Shown: one piece after another, positions 48,783 to 60,974 of the stretch
How the letters are laid out: each line of letters opens with the position of its first letter
Position numbering within the stretch: the stretch's first letter is position 1
DNA from: Petasospora fabianii
Taxonomy: Eukaryota > Ascomycota > Saccharomycetes > Phaffomycetales > Wickerhamomycetaceae
Direction of reading: 5' to 3'
DNA length: 64,000 nt
Assembly: GCA_022641835.1 (NCBI GenBank)
Contig: CP048720.1
Location: forward strand, 434,001 to 498,000
Program-made: the position numbers and the translations under genes
Notes under the pieces: model-generated
Databases searched by the model: none
Seen by the model: only the letters and a program-made list of their open reading frames with translations
What the model was told of the DNA's origin: nothing

Positions 48783-50581
48783 ATGAAGCTTCAGTCTGTG
48801 GCAAGCATAATAATCCCTTGGGTGCTGATTGAACTCCAGTTGATTACTGCTACTGAAGAAACAACATGTTCTAAGTATACTCCGTTACCACGCTTGAAAG
48901 CTCTCCATACATCCACTGTCCTCGAATGAACTACCAAGTTGAAAAGGTTGTTCCAAGATCAGATGGTCGTTACGATGTGACCTGGAAGTCTAATGGTGTC
49001 AGCGCTCCAAATCCGCAGTTTATCTGGGAGGCCAAGATTCTCTACAACCAGATCATTCTCTGCTCGGTTAACCAGAATGTCCACAGGAACTGTAACTACG
49101 ATTGGACCGTGACATTCCCAATGGGTGCAACTCAGTCATCAACTGATTCAAACTTGTACTGCTTGGATCACTTCCAGATCCAGTTTGACTGGCACTGTAA
49201 TGGCGATTCTGCTTGTAAGAAGCAGATCAGCTCTTACTCGTCTGGTGATCAGCTTTCTGTGGATTATCGTATTGGCTATAAAACCAGTGACAGAGACACA
49301 CCACAATTCTGTTTTTACAAAACTGGAATCTGTTCATCTATAGGTTCAGTGTCTTCCTCTTCTGAGATTTTTCTGAGATCTCATCCTTTGAGTCCTACTC
49401 TTCAGATTTCTCTGAGGTTATCTCTGAGTCCTCATCATCTGAGGAATCATCCGAATCCTCTTCATCCGAGGAATCCTCCTCATCCACATCCTCATCCACA
49501 TCCCCATCCACATCCTCATCCTCTGAGTTTAATTCTGAGTCCTCTTTGTCCGAGGAGTCCTCTGAGAGTTCTTCGTCCGAGGAATCCTCTGAGTCATCAT
49601 CTGAGGCTTCCTTTTCCTCTTGCTCTTCTGGGGTTTTTTCGGAGTCCTCCTCCTTTGTGTCTTCTTCATCCAATTTCTCAGAATCATCCTCTTCCCTGAT
49701 TACCTCTGAAACCCCCTCTGAGACTGCTTCCTTCTCTGAGGTTACTTCGGAGACCTCCTTCTCTGAGACCTCCTCTTCAGATTTCTCTAAGTGTTCCCCC
49801 TCTTCCGCCTCCTCCGAACCCTCCTCATCTAAGGCTTCCTCCTCAGCCTCTGAGTTCTTTTCAACTTCGTCAGAGTCGTTCTCTTCTTCTGTAGCTTCAT
49901 CTGAGATCTTGTCTGTGACCTCTACTGAGACATCTGGTCTATCCACCACTGTGTTAACTATCACTTCTTGTTCCAGCAAGATTTGCTCGAAGACTTTCGT
50001 CACGACTGGTGTTGCCTGCCACTGTCATATCTGCTGGTGTCGAGACCATCTACACCACTTACTGCCCACTGACTACTGAAGGTGGTGCAGGTAATGCTGC
50101 ATCTTCACAGGGAACTTCTACTGAGGCTGCTATCACGAAGACTACTGCTGATGTTACTTCCGCTGTTGTTACGTTTGTCTCAACCAACGAGGCTGGCTCT
50201 ACCACCAATGTTGTCTCTACTATCGAGGGCTCTGTGGTTGAAACAGGTGTTGTTTCCTCCGGTGAATCTACTTCTACAGTTGTTGTTATTGCTTACACTA
50301 CCACTGGTAACAACGGTGAAGCCACCACTGCTTCCGCTACTGTCCCTGTTGGTACTGACGTTGTTTCCACTGTCACAAAAGGCCAAGTCTCCGGTTCTGG
50401 TGTCAGTGCCACAGATTCTGAGATCACCACTAGTGCATTCGTCAGCGTCATTCCTCAAGTATCTGCCTTTGAACCTCATTCTACTCCTTCCACTGTCTCT
50501 GTGTATGATGGTTTTGCCTCTACCTTGACTAGTGGCTGGTTGTTGACTTTGGCTTCGTTCTTGGTGTTCTTTGGAATCTAA
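48783..50581 (+). pseudogene. Frameshifted GPI-adhesin copy A
   Basis: This is a sister of the intact gene at 56894-58966. It opens MKLQSVASIIIPW (48783) and its last codons match the GPI-signal end of that gene. A one-base deletion near 48870-48900 puts the N-terminal domain (MNYQVEKVV at 48926 onward) out of frame with the ATG. After IGSVSSSSE at about 49360 the frame is lost again, so the Ser/Glu repeat is read in several frames. The C-terminal part (50009-50581) is open in a third frame. Only one CxxxxC module survives where the intact gene has two. With the damaged TATA region, this looks like a dead gene. Overlapping frames at 49395-50003 (minus) and 49546-50079 are by-products. Confidence 0.85.
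50029..50342 (+). repeat. Near-identical tract shared with 58414-58727
   Basis: I find one base difference in 314 (A versus G in CCCxCTGAC) against the intact gene, while both sides diverge sharply. This is a gene-conversion signature (see findings). Confidence 0.9.
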
Positions 50582-51640
50582 GCTCGCCTGTGACATCTCC
50601 ATCATGTCTTCAATATTTGCGTGATGTCTCGAAATGGAAACACAATTCTTCACTTCGAGAGTTCCCGTATTGTCTTTTATTCTACTCTCGTGTCTGTTCC
50701 ACTTGAATTCTTATTTGAAAAGCTCCCTGTTCAAAATTGCTACGGATTGCTGCTTTTGTTTTGTTTAACTTCTAGATGTTGTATATGGGTCACTCATTTT
50801 TATTTGATTGGTTCCAATCACATAGGCTGCTGAGCATCCTCATGCTACCAGTACCTGTATCTAATTGCTCTCTCCAGTATCTTCATATATCTTTGCCTGG
50901 AAAATTCTGGATTTAAGGCACGTTATAGAAGTGAGAATAACTGAGCAGCTGAATCGCCCGAGTTTATAAATCTAGACCAGCGAATCGCAGTACATGAATC
51001 TTATGGGGCTTTGTATCAACGTCTCACTGAAGTCGAGTCAGCGCTTCCCACTGTGCTCTACTCCCGGAACTTATTCCACGCCCAGCTGCGTACACAGCAG
51101 TGTGGCAGCAGCTGGCTTCCTCGAGACTTAAAGAGACAGGACGGTCAACGTCTTGATTGATCTTGGGTATTGTCATGCACGCCGTATAAGCGAGATGCAT
51201 GGCAAAGCGAGATCATGCAAGCGCATGCATGCTCGAAGCCCCGATCTGAGATGAGTTTGTACATACCCGCCTGTGGCCATGATCTGATGACAATGGCTGA
51301 GATTAATAATGTGGTGGAGGATCGGACGCAGTGAGGACAGGGGTGGCGACCAAGCCCGCTTTCGTAGATGACGAAGAAGTCGTAGATTATGGATGCTGGT
51401 GATAGAGCATGGTAGTATGTAGAAGGTGGCAAAGGCATGGTTGCCCTAAGAGTTTTACAATGGAGAGGCACGGACCCCGATAACTCGTAGTAAAAAAATA
51501 AGCAAAATCTCTATGAGGATTTTTTAGGGGAAAGGCAGAGACTACTACCGATCTATTGAGTGGGGTGATGTGGAAATGCATGCTGCCCAGATGAGCCTTG
51601 ACACAGGGTTATTGGCTGGCAAAGAGGTTGCTAAAACACT
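50582..51640 (+). repeat. Duplicated adhesin downstream region (matches 58967-60080)
   Basis: Aligned words include CCTGTGACATCTCCATC, CTTCGAGAGTTCCC, TTGTATCAACGTCTCACTG, the flank module at 51032-51133, GATTATGGATGCTGGTGATAGAG and GTTATTGGCTG. No gene is supported. Several small insertions and deletions separate the copies. Confidence 0.8.
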
Positions 51641-54600
51641 CGCGAGACAAAGGAGGACCAAAAAATTACAAGGTGTGCAAGTATGACCCTGGAAGGGTTC
51701 ATGCCCCCTCCTTAGATGTCGCAACAAGACGCGCTTCAGCCATAACCTCCCAACGTCAATAGGATATAGGGAAACATCCTGTGTGATTTGGCTGCTTTCC
51801 AGCTTTTTAGTTATAGGCCACCCCTCTAGCTGCAGAAGTCCAAAATAGACTAAAAAGTGGCCCAAACACCTCTTTAGGGAAGAACTTTCGTGACATGTCT
51901 GCACAGTTTCGATCACTGCAAAATACACCAAGTAGTGTCAAGGCTGTGGTTCTTCTTGACATGAAAGTAGGCTGAAATTAGCTGCAGTACGTCCATAGGT
52001 ACACGTGCCAGTCCAGATTGTAGTAAACCCAGAGTCGAGATGGGATATGTCAAGATTGCACCCGCCACAATAGCGCACGTAATAAGCTGGACTGGCTTAA
52101 AAGTGAAAGTCCACTGTGGTATCTTTATACAATTGACACACAAACACACCAAGCTGAAGATGGTGCACTATTGGAAAGTAAAGCTGGCTATCACTATGAG
52201 AGTGTTAAGTACCGGCTGGTAGACTTTGCTGCTTGACCACGAGAGGTGCATAGAAGAATTAGAAGCAAATCTAGGCACAGACACATATCGAGTTGGAGCA
52301 GTCCAAGTCGTTTTGGAACAGTTCCTAGAGCACCAAACTCCGCTTTACTTGTCCAGAGAGTAAGCAGAATGAGCTTAGAGGATAGGTGGCTCCAGTGAGC
52401 TAAGGTTCAACCAGCAGAAGCGCTGGTTAACTGAGAGCTTCATAGATATGAGAAGAGAGATGGTGAAGGGGCCAGATATGGAATAGGATGAAAAGCAGGA
52501 GCAGGAGAGTTGAGTGGAGGTGGTGGAGGTGGTGTTGAAATTGCCTGTGGTACTGACGGACCAGGAGCAGAAGGGGATGCTTGCTGTTGCGGTAGTGTTG
52601 ATTGAGCTCGGGCAGCAACCTCAGCATGTGGAGATGGAGTGGAAGTGACTGGTGAAGCTTGACTGATCTTTCGTTCTGGCAACACCAAACTTGGCGAGTT
52701 TCTCCTTCATTATCTTATTAGCCTGCTCCTTAATTTATTCTGCTCTCCCCTCTGGTGTCTTGAATCTTGCGTAGGATTCTGGAGTTGAAAGCTTTGGCCA
52801 GCTGGAGGTGGTGCGGTGGTTTTGGCTTCTGAAGGAGATGGAGAAGGCGATTTGTATGATGCAGCAGCTGGTAGGGAGTTTGATTGTGGCTGCTGCCGCT
52901 GCTGATGCTGCTTCTGAATTTGGAATTTCTATTGTCAGTCTCTTCCACCTCACTGTTTGGACCAGTGCTAGTAATGGATGACGGGGTTCTGGATCTTGTA
53001 AAGAGCGATCTTGGAATTAGAGATCTCATTATCGATTCTGGAAACCTTACAAATCAGCTCTGGCACCTTAGAAGTAAAGCTTTAGGGAAACTCACCATTT
53101 GAGTCAGAAGATCTTGAAAGTGTTCTTATTTGGTTCTTCGAGCTTTCAATGGCACCGATATCGTTTGAGTTGGCAGATCATGTTGAAGCGGCAGCAGCGT
53201 TCTCCTTTGTGACCGAGACCAGTGTATTCTTCTGAACCTTGATCTGGCCCTTGAATAACTCAAGATTAGACACGCCAGTGGTAGATAAATCAGTTGTTCT
53301 TGTTGATATAGTGGAGGTAAAGTTTAATAAAGCTCGTTGAAAATTCATGGGTCAGGTTGTAGTAAGATCCTTGCTGCTTTTCCCCCACCTGATATTTTCA
53401 GTGAAACCACTCTCTTTGCCCCTCACCAGTAACTTAATAGAAGCAGCCGGGGAGAGAGAAGAAAATGGTAGTAACTGGGGGAGGGGGAAAAAGTAGTGCC
53501 TCCTGCAGAGAGATTTTTCAGCCAGTAGTCCTGTGAGGAAGCGGGTGTTTAGACACCAGACAACACCCATCGTGCGCCCGAGCTGCACCTTGAAGAGGGA
53601 AGCCACGACTAGACTTAAGATTTCAAAGAAGTCTAGCACACTTACACAGGTATGCGTCAGATGATTTGAGCAATATACATGTATTGCTTGTTCTGTTCGC
53701 TCTGGGAGTTGAGGCGGTGATGCAGACGAGCTTCTTTTGCTTCAGTGCCGCCGGCCAGCCCCTTTCTTCATCTCTCTCGGGGGCCACCTGCCCATCTGTA
53801 TCACCCAGCTCTACTTGTAGGAGGAGGGCATTGAGCTTGTATCTAAAGTGAGTCATTAGTGTTTATGGTGCTAGTCATAGATAACTGGGACTATAGAGGC
53901 ACACAAATGGACTCTTTATCTCCACTTGCCTCAGCATCACCAAGGACGACAGTGCTGGGAATGCAAGCGCATTTCGGGCCTGGGCTTACAATTATGGAAG
54001 AACAGTCTGTTTCAGCCATTTCTTTTTGCTTTGGTACCACTCATTCTGCTTCCACCTTCTTCCTGGGTAGATCAACTTGCGACTAGGCACGGTTGCCACT
54101 GGTGACGCTCTAGAAACTAATGGATATGTTACTGTTTCTGTTCTCTAATACTGGTAACAGTACAGCTGCAGCAGCAAATAGTGCCATGTGTGATGCAGCT
54201 TTTGCTAGTTATTCCAAAAGCGGCTGGTTCTAGTGGTTCTAACGCTCACAGGTGCTGCTGTAAAATGGGCGAGTAAGGCAGCCTTCTATTGAAAGCGTTT
54301 TTCAGCAAAAGAAGCAGTCATATTTTCCACAATTGTAGTAGTAACATAGAGGACTAATTGAAAAAAGGACTTTCCTTGAACTTCTTGTCTTTGATGAAGC
54401 ATTTGGAGATGCTTGGAGCATCGATCGACCAAATGCGAATGGATGTGGTTGGAGTAGCCCGCCAGACATAGGGCTCTGAGAGACATGTAAATGCCAAAAG
54501 TGCTTTCTTGCATTGAACAGAATTACTGCTTAACGAGTTCAAGCACGCCTGCAACATGTAGCAAGATCTGCAGAAAATACGTCCTAATAAGCTGATTTCC

Positions 54601-55889
54601 TTCCTGGGTTAGACGCACCTCAGCGCAGGAATACTCGGGATTCTGAAAACTGATGTCATTGCTTCAACAATCCTCGATTTAAGCTCGAGTTAGCTGGTAG
54701 CACTGCGCTGTAATCGAGTTATCTTGATGAAATCACAAGGAACCATAACAGAGAACATCCAGAGACAGAATAGAAGGCACTAATTTCGGTAAAAACCTGG
54801 GAAAAATCTGCGAAGAGACCCGGCCGAGAGGCATTAAAATGGGATAGGGAAAGAGAGCGCATGGAACTATGAGGGATGAGAGCATGAGGCATGCATTAAA
54901 GTCTAGGCAGTAATAACCTTCTCAGCACCAATTGCTTCTACTAGTTTCCATTTTAGCGTCTAGAACAGCTCTTTTAGGAATACAGAAGTAGATAGTTTGT
55001 ACCCTATACGATACGTAACTCAAAAACTTGCTGGAGCTCGGAAAATCGTGCATGAAGACCGTCAGAAACCACATTTGCCGTTTGTTCAGGTGAGATTAGG
55101 CGTGACCTACCTATATGGGCTAGACAATGATCCATGTCTTTCGATTGAAAGAGAGTCATATCAATGTGTCGACTGCATAAGCCGCAGACCCTCTAAAGCG
55201 GAAAGTATTAGATCAGGGCTTGCCAAATACTGGAAGCAGTATATGTCCTGCCGAGTAACATCACCGACTAAGTCAACAGCTAACTTAGTCACGAGATTTA
55301 AGTCATGGAGGTTATTATTGTTACTTATCTTGTCTTAAAATAAATCCTATCTGTCGAGGGCTCACGTAGAGCTGAGACATCTTGCTGCCAGCAGCAGTGA
55401 AATCACACCATCAGCATACATATCTCCAGTATGAAAAGAGGACATACATTTCATTTAAAGTTCATCCATGCCTAAACTCTTTTCATCTTGGCGAGTTGTC
55501 ATCATGAAAAAGGGAGAAAAAGAAGCCGTTGTGCCGGATCTTGCCCTGACATCGGCTCGGAAGAAGAAGGACGCCGCCAAGTGCACAGCGGCTAGCTCGT
55601 AGAGTGGACTGATCGTTTATGAAAGGGGCATATGGATGGATGATTAATGCCACCACTGGGAAGAAACGTAGTTTTCGAAATGCTCAAGCCCTGGAAAAAA
55701 GTAGCATCGAGCATGGAGGGGAAGGGAGACCCTTGCTTCTTCAAATATAGTGCAAAAAACATACAAATTTGTTCTCTGCAGCTTGATGCGGTGGTGGTCG
55801 TCTTCTAGAAGGATTCCTTTAGTGCTCTCAAAAGCGAGCGTTGTTGTCATATCACGCATGCCGGCTTATGCAGTCTCAAAAGCGAGCTG
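51641..55889. other. Gene-poor region between the two adhesin copies
   Basis: Over 4.2 kb no intact gene can be supported. A decayed coding remnant lies at 52440-53300 (listed separately). Short frames at 53666-53851, 54286-54513, 54354-54557 and 54997-55338 have no clear homology to my knowledge. Near 54120-54240 broken Ser/Ala/Asn-rich text (NGYVTVSVL) may be a relic of another cell-wall protein, but this is weak. Confidence 0.5.
52440..53300 (-). pseudogene. Decayed Gln/Pro-rich protein gene
   Basis: On the minus strand consecutive pieces in different frames look like one degraded protein: SNLELFKGQIKVQKNTL (near 53250), PELICKVSRIDNEISNSK (near 53050), a QKQHQQRQQPQ and SPSPSPSEAKTTAPPPAG stretch, TPESYARFKTPEGRAE followed by a stop and IKEQANKIMKEKLAKFG, then a Pro-rich tail with ISTPPPPPP ending at 52440. 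A coiled coil, a Q/P-rich region and a basic amphipathic motif suggest a transcription or chromatin co-factor. I do not recognise the parent, and no intact copy lies in this window. Confidence 0.5.
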
Positions 55890-56893
55890 CGAAATAATGC
55901 AACATATGATGCACCAATATGCCCGTTATTATTTGCTATCCCAGAGATCGGTTTCTACAATTTCCACTTCCAATCTCTGATTAGACGGTATCTGTGTCTT
56001 ACTTCTGCTAGTGCGCTTGAGTTTAGGAATGATATGGCAAAAACACTGCTGTTGAAGTGCCTGCGCTTTGAGCACATTAGCCTCGGCATCAGTGACTGGC
56101 TGTATTCTCAAGAAATATACAATCATCATGGGCTCTAAAAAATTAAAGGCAAATTCAAACACAAACTGGCCCATAAACGGAAGAACCAGACCCTATAGTC
56201 ACAGTTAGATGCTGATCTATAATTAACCAAGGAAACCTACTTTGGGTACAAGTCGTCATTGGACGGGGACGAGAGCTGCAGCCGTACCGTTGGTTAACGT
56301 GAACCGGGTGCAAGCAAAACCGCTTAATCTTTGGCCTACATGACGTGGTTCTCAGCTGCTGCATATGTGCCAGAAAAGTCAGGAGTGGGAACCAGATGAT
56401 ACTCGATAAAGGACAATTTGATGAAGAGATAATTTGAACAGCTTTTGAGATCTTCAATGGTACTCGGCGAGGAATTGGGATACTACTTCTCCTCGACGCG
56501 GCCCCTATAGCAAGCCTTGATCTCCGGATCTATGAAACGAGTTAATAGATGTTTCCCAACTAGTGAGGGCCAACCACCTCAGATCGCTCTACGGACAGGT
56601 GTTTCCACTGTTATTGATACGTACGGCTCTACGGCTCTCTGCCTAGAGTTTGGCGCTTTGCAGGAAGAGCTTGAGTCTACTCCACTCTCGCAATTCTGAG
56701 GCATCTACAGTACTCTTTTCCCCCTCTACATCTGATTTCTATTAACATGCGTGTTTCATATTCCGCTAATTTGTACCCTATGTTACTTCTTGCCTTTTGA
56801 GTATAAAATGTGGTGCCTTTCCTTCTGGAAGTGCTATACTGTTGAAGGATTCCTCTTATCACACAGCAACAGCAGCATACATTCGTTTTCATC
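55890..56893 (+). repeat. Upstream region of adhesin B (duplicate of 47815-48782)
   Basis: This is the partner of the copy-A upstream region, roughly three-quarters identical by eye. It contains the working-looking TATA box listed next. No separate gene is seen. Confidence 0.7.
56802..56808 (+). promoter_or_regulatory. TATA box of adhesin B
   Basis: TATAAAA lies 86 bases upstream of the ATG at 56894. The matching site in copy A has lost the TATA core. Confidence 0.6.
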
Positions 56894-58966
56894 ATGAAGC
56901 TTCAGTCTGTGGCAAACACATTCGTCCCTTGGGCGTTGCTTCAGTCAGGTACTGCTACTGCAGAAAAGACATGCTCTTCAGCATATTCTGTTATCACGGT
57001 TGGAAACTCTCCATACATCCACGGTCCTCCAATGAACTATCAAGTTGAACAAATTGTTGCAAGATCTGATGGCCGCTACGACGTGACCTGGAGCTCTAAC
57101 GGTGTCGACTGTCCAGATGCGCAGTTTATCTGGGAGGCCAAGATTCTCTCCAACCAGATCATCCTCTGCTCGGTTAACCAGAATGTCTACACGAACTGTA
57201 ACTACAATTGGACTTTGACTTTCCCAATGAGTGCAACTCAGTCATCAACTGATCCAAACTTGTATTGTTTGGAGGAGTTCGAGATCCAGTTTGACTGGCA
57301 CTGTAATGGAGATGCTACTTGTATTCAGCAGGTTAGTCCTTACTATGGGGGCGACTATTTCTCCACGGATTACCGTATTGGTTTTACAACTAGTGATACA
57401 GATACAGCTCAGTTTTGTTTTTACAAGAGTGAGATTTGTTCATCTGGCGGTTCCTCTGTCAGCACTTCTGTCAGTTCATTTACCCCTCCATCCATGAGCT
57501 CATCATCTACGTCCTCAATTATTTCATCTTCATCCCCTCACCTCTCCTCTACTTCTCTTATTTCAACCACCTCATCATCCACCGAGCCATCCTCTGAGAC
57601 TTCTTCGACTGTGGTTACCTCTAAGTCTTCCTCTTCTGAGATTACCTCTGAGTCTTCCACCAAGCCATGCTCTGAGACTTCTTCGACTGTGGTTACCTCT
57701 GAGTCTTCCACTTCTGATCTTACCTCTGAGTCCTCCTCTTCTGTGATTACCTCTGAGTCTTCCACTACTGAGCTTACCTCTGAGTCCTCCTCTTCTGTGG
57801 TTACCTCTGAGTCTTCCACTTCTGATCTTACCTCTGAGTCCTCCTCTTCTGTGGTTACCTCTGAGTCTTCCTCTTCGGTGATTACCTCGGAGTCTTCCAC
57901 TACTGAGCTTACCTCGGAGTCTTCCACTACTGAGCTTACCTCTGAGTCCTCCTCTTCTGTGGTTACCTCTGAGTCTTCCACTACTGAGACTTTCGGTCCA
58001 TCAACTACTGTGGCTACTATCACGTCTTGTTCCCATACTCACTGTTCGGAGACAGCTATCACCACTGGAGTCACTGTTGTGACAGTGACCACTTCTGGTG
58101 TCGAGACAATCTATACCACATATTGCCCACTCAGTTCTGGTGAGACAACTTTAACTTTCACTTACCCAGGCGGCAGCTCTACTATTCCAGAGGAGTACAC
58201 CACCACTGTTGTTGGCTCTGATGGCTTTACTGAGACTGAGGTTATTTCCTTCTACCCAACCACCGACTCCAACGGTGAGTTTTCCACTGGTACTACTACT
58301 CTTGCTGAGATTGTTCCAGAGGAGTACACCACTGTAGTGACTGTCACTTCCTGTTTCCACAACGTCTGTTCCGAGACTGCCGTCACGACTGGTGTTGCCG
58401 TTGTCACTGTCACATCTGCTGGTGTCGAGACCATCTACACCACTTACTGCCCGCTGACTACTGAAGGTGGTGCAGGTAATGCTGCATCTTCACAGGGAAC
58501 TTCTACTGAGGCTGCTATCACGAAGACTACTGCTGATGTTACTTCCGCTGTTGTTACGTTTGTCTCAACCAACGAGGCTGGCTCTACCACCAATGTTGTC
58601 TCTACTATCGAGGGCTCTGTGGTTGAAACAGGTGTTGTTTCCTCCGGTGAATCTACTTCTACAGTTGTTGTTATTGCTTACACTACCACTGGTAACAACG
58701 GTGAAGCCACCACTGCTTCCGCTACTGTTCCTGTTGCCACTGATGTTGCTTCCACTGTCACTACGGGCCAGGCCTCTGGTTATAGTACCATTGTCACTGG
58801 TTCTGATGTCACTACCACTGCGGCCACTAGTGCTGGTTCTCAAGGATCCGGTTCTGAATCCACTTCTACTTCCCCCACCGCTTCTGTGTATGACGGTTCT
58901 GCCTCTACCCTGACTAGTGGCTGGTTGTTCACTTTGACTTCGTTCTTGGTGTTCTGTGCTTTCTAA
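56894..58966 (+). CDS. GPI-anchored cell-wall adhesin, intact copy B
   Basis: This 690-residue secreted protein has a short signal peptide (about 1-23), then an N-terminal domain (24-182) with nine cysteines (27, 73, 92, 102, 125, 137, 143, 175, 182) and Trp-rich beta-type sequence, which I cannot match to a named fold with certainty (a Flo11-type domain is possible). Residues 240-366 are 9-residue Ser/Thr/Glu repeats such as SSSSVVTSE. Two modules with CxxxxC and YTTYCPL (about 379-413 and 487-521) resemble those of fungal flocculins. The C-terminus ends in a hydrophobic GPI-attachment signal ([15 protein letters not shown]). It likely mediates adhesion or flocculation at the cell wall. It is the only intact member here of a decaying array. 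Confidence 0.9.
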   Translation: MKLQSVANTFVPWALLQSGTATAEKTCSSAYSVITVGNSPYIHGPPMNYQVEQIVARSDGRYDVTWSSNGVDCPDAQFIWEAKILSNQIILCSVNQNVYTNCNYNWTLTFPMSATQSSTDPNLYCLEEFEIQFDWHCNGDATCIQQVSPYYGGDYFSTDYRIGFTTSDTDTAQFCFYKSEICSSGGSSVSTSVSSFTPPSMSSSSTSSIISSSSPHLSSTSLISTTSSSTEPSSETSSTVVTSKSSSSEITSESSTKPCSETSSTVVTSESSTSDLTSESSSSVITSESSTTELTSESSSSVVTSESSTSDLTSESSSSVVTSESSSSVITSESSTTELTSESSTTELTSESSSSVVTSESSTTETFGPSTTVATITSCSHTHCSETAITTGVTVVTVTTSGVETIYTTYCPLSSGETTLTFTYPGGSSTIPEEYTTTVVGSDGFTETEVISFYPTTDSNGEFSTGTTTLAEIVPEEYTTVVTVTSCFHNVCSETAVTTGVAVVTVTSAGVETIYTTYCPLTTEGGAGNAASSQGTSTEAAITKTTADVTSAVVTFVSTNEAGSTTNVVSTIEGSVVETGVVSSGESTSTVVVIAYTTTGNNGEATTASATVPVATDVASTVTTGQASGYSTIVTGSDVTTTAATSAGSQGSGSESTSTSPTASVYDGSASTLTSGWLFTLTSFLVFCAF
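57610..57991 (+). repeat. 27-bp tandem repeats in adhesin B
   Basis: About thirteen imperfect 27-base units encode variants of [27 protein letters not shown] and SSSSVVTSE. Alternation of unit types looks like unequal crossing-over. Copy A carries a degraded counterpart out of frame. Confidence 0.85.
58414..58727 (+). repeat. Near-identical tract shared with 50029-50342
   Basis: Partner of the tract in pseudogene A. It covers the second CxxxxC module end (YTTYCPL) and about 80 residues of the Thr/Val-rich stalk. Confidence 0.9.
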
Positions 58967-60080
58967 GCTTGCCTGTGACATCTCCATCGTGTCCTTGATA
59001 CTTTTGTGATTTCTCAATATGGAAACATAGCTCTTGACTTCGAGAGTTCCCCTGTTGTCCGATGCTTTTATTCTACTCTCGTTTGGATTGCTCCACTCGG
59101 TTCCTTACTTGAAAAGCGCCTTGCTCAACATTGAGGATTGTTGCTTATTTTTTTGTTTAACCTCTAGATGTTGTATATGGATTAAACATTTTTTTCTCTA
59201 ATTGGTTCCAATCACATATGCTGTTTAGCTTCATTATGCTTCTTATATATTATCCTGGCAATTTCTTGATTTAAGACACATTATTGAACTGATAATATCT
59301 GCGCAGATGAATAGCACCGGTTGATAAATATTTATGGAGCTTTGTATCAACGTCTCACTGTAGTCGAGTCAGCGCTTCCAATTGTGCTATACTCGCGGAA
59401 ATTTTTCGCCCAACTGTTTTAAAAGCAATTTGCCTTCCATTGGGTCTCCTGAGATTCAAATTTCTTGGAGAAGTCTTCTAGAGGGCCCCCTCAAAGCTGT
59501 CAAGATTAAGCGCAGTGATAGATCTCGAGTGTGAACATGCATGACTACGCGAGCTGCAATGCAAAGCAAGATCACACAGACGCATGCAAGTACATGCATC
59601 AGTGAGGCGCTGAGATGAGTTTGTACATACCGACCTGTCGCCTTGATCTGAGGGCCACGGCTGAGATTAACAATCTGGTGCAGGAATAAGGAACAATAGG
59701 GTGTGTCTGTGTGTGCCAGGGGATCTTGGGTATCGGCGCCTCATCCCGGAGCGCCGAGATTGCACCCAGTTGACGTAGTAGGCATATGGGTGATGACCAA
59801 GCTCGTTTCCATAGACGACGGAGAAGTCGCAGATTATGGATGCTAGTGATAGAGCGTGGTTGAGCTGTGATAGTGTGTAACAGACATGGTCTTCCCGAAG
59901 AGCTCTAGAAAGAAGGGACACCGACTTCCACACCCGTACTTGTTTTACGTAAGGAGCCATTATCTCTATGAGGACTTTTAAGGGAGAAGTCGAGGCTACG
60001 ACTGTACTATTTAAAGTAGTGTTATCTGTCTACTCGAGCCCCGATACACGTTATTGGCTGCCGAAGAAGTTTGTAAAAGT
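58967..60080 (+). repeat. Downstream region of adhesin B (duplicate of 50582-51640)
   Basis: It includes the third flank module at 59363-59460. No gene is supported in it. The duplication boundary lies within about 40 bases of the ERB1 fragment start. Confidence 0.75.
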
Positions 60081-60112
60081 AGTTTGATTTGCAATAAGAC
60101 ACCTACCACCTG

Positions 60113-60645
60113 CTTGAGGCCATACCCTCGAACAGCTTGCGGAATCCATTGATCTCCCAGGAGGTTGGACTTGTCTTTTTGGATTCCAGCACTAGTACAT
60201 CTTTCAAGCTGGCACAGGAGAGGTCAAGACTTATTCCGAGGCTTGAATCCAAGAGACTTGTCCATGACTTCCAACTGTCAAGTGGTTTACATCCCGGCAG
60301 GAACATGCCTGAGCCAAAAAAGCGTTTTGTTCCATCTGAGTACGAGGCTAAGGATGTCATGATTAACAGAGGGGGAAGTAATGAGCACGTGATGAACTTC
60401 ATAGCACCAAAGCTTGCCCCACCAACAAATGACGAGTCATACAACCCACCAGAGGTGTACATTCCAACTGATGAAGATATCAAGGCTTCCAACGAGGCTG
60501 TTTTAATTGGCTATAAGAAAAACCACTTACCGAAGAAATACGGCACCCTTCGTAAGATTCCAGGTTGGGATGAGGCTCTCACAGAGAAGTTTGAGAGAAA
60601 GTTGGATTAGCTCAGCACAGTAAGTCGAACATTGGTCTAGTTGCG
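60113..60645 (+). pseudogene. Degenerate ERB1 fragment
   Basis: The sequence aligns with ERB1 45177-45830 on the same strand: CTCGAACAGCTTGC, GATTCCAGCACTAGTACATC, GAATCCAAGAGACTT, GTGGTTTACATCCC, then [52 protein letters not shown] and KKYGTLRKIPGWDEAL. Several deletions are visible: one in the region encoding TDDSVDPY, one before PEPK, and one of about 75 bases between DVM and SNEH. It lacks the acidic N-terminus and the whole WD40 propeller and stops at 60610. It is a truncated, non-functional duplicate of the gene 13-15 kb to the left. Confidence 0.92.
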
Positions 60646-60974
60646 GTAGCTTATAACCAAGCGTGTGTATATCACCTGTCCAGTATGAGTAGGTGAGTGC
60701 ACGAGGTCGCGTTGGGCCTAGATGAGGTGTCCTTAATCAATGTCGAGTATTTAGGAAGAAACTTTAATGATGTTTTATGTATCCAAGGGCTGTCGAAGAG
60801 CTTGATTCGTATGGAAAATAAAGAGAAATGGGCCCCTCTGGGTGAGAAAGGTTTTTTGAAGCGTTGTAAAGATTGATATAAGGGAGCCTTACTCCATTTT
60901 ACTACGATCTAACAACACTCGAGGAGATTCCCGGGAACAAAGCAAATCTTGATCACTGGAGAAAAATAATGAGC

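Noticed and set aside
49395-50003. 202-codon acidic Glu/Ser open frame on the minus strand
   Set aside because: It is a by-product of the adhesin Ser/Thr repeats read in antisense; the same happens over the intact copy (57538-58023).
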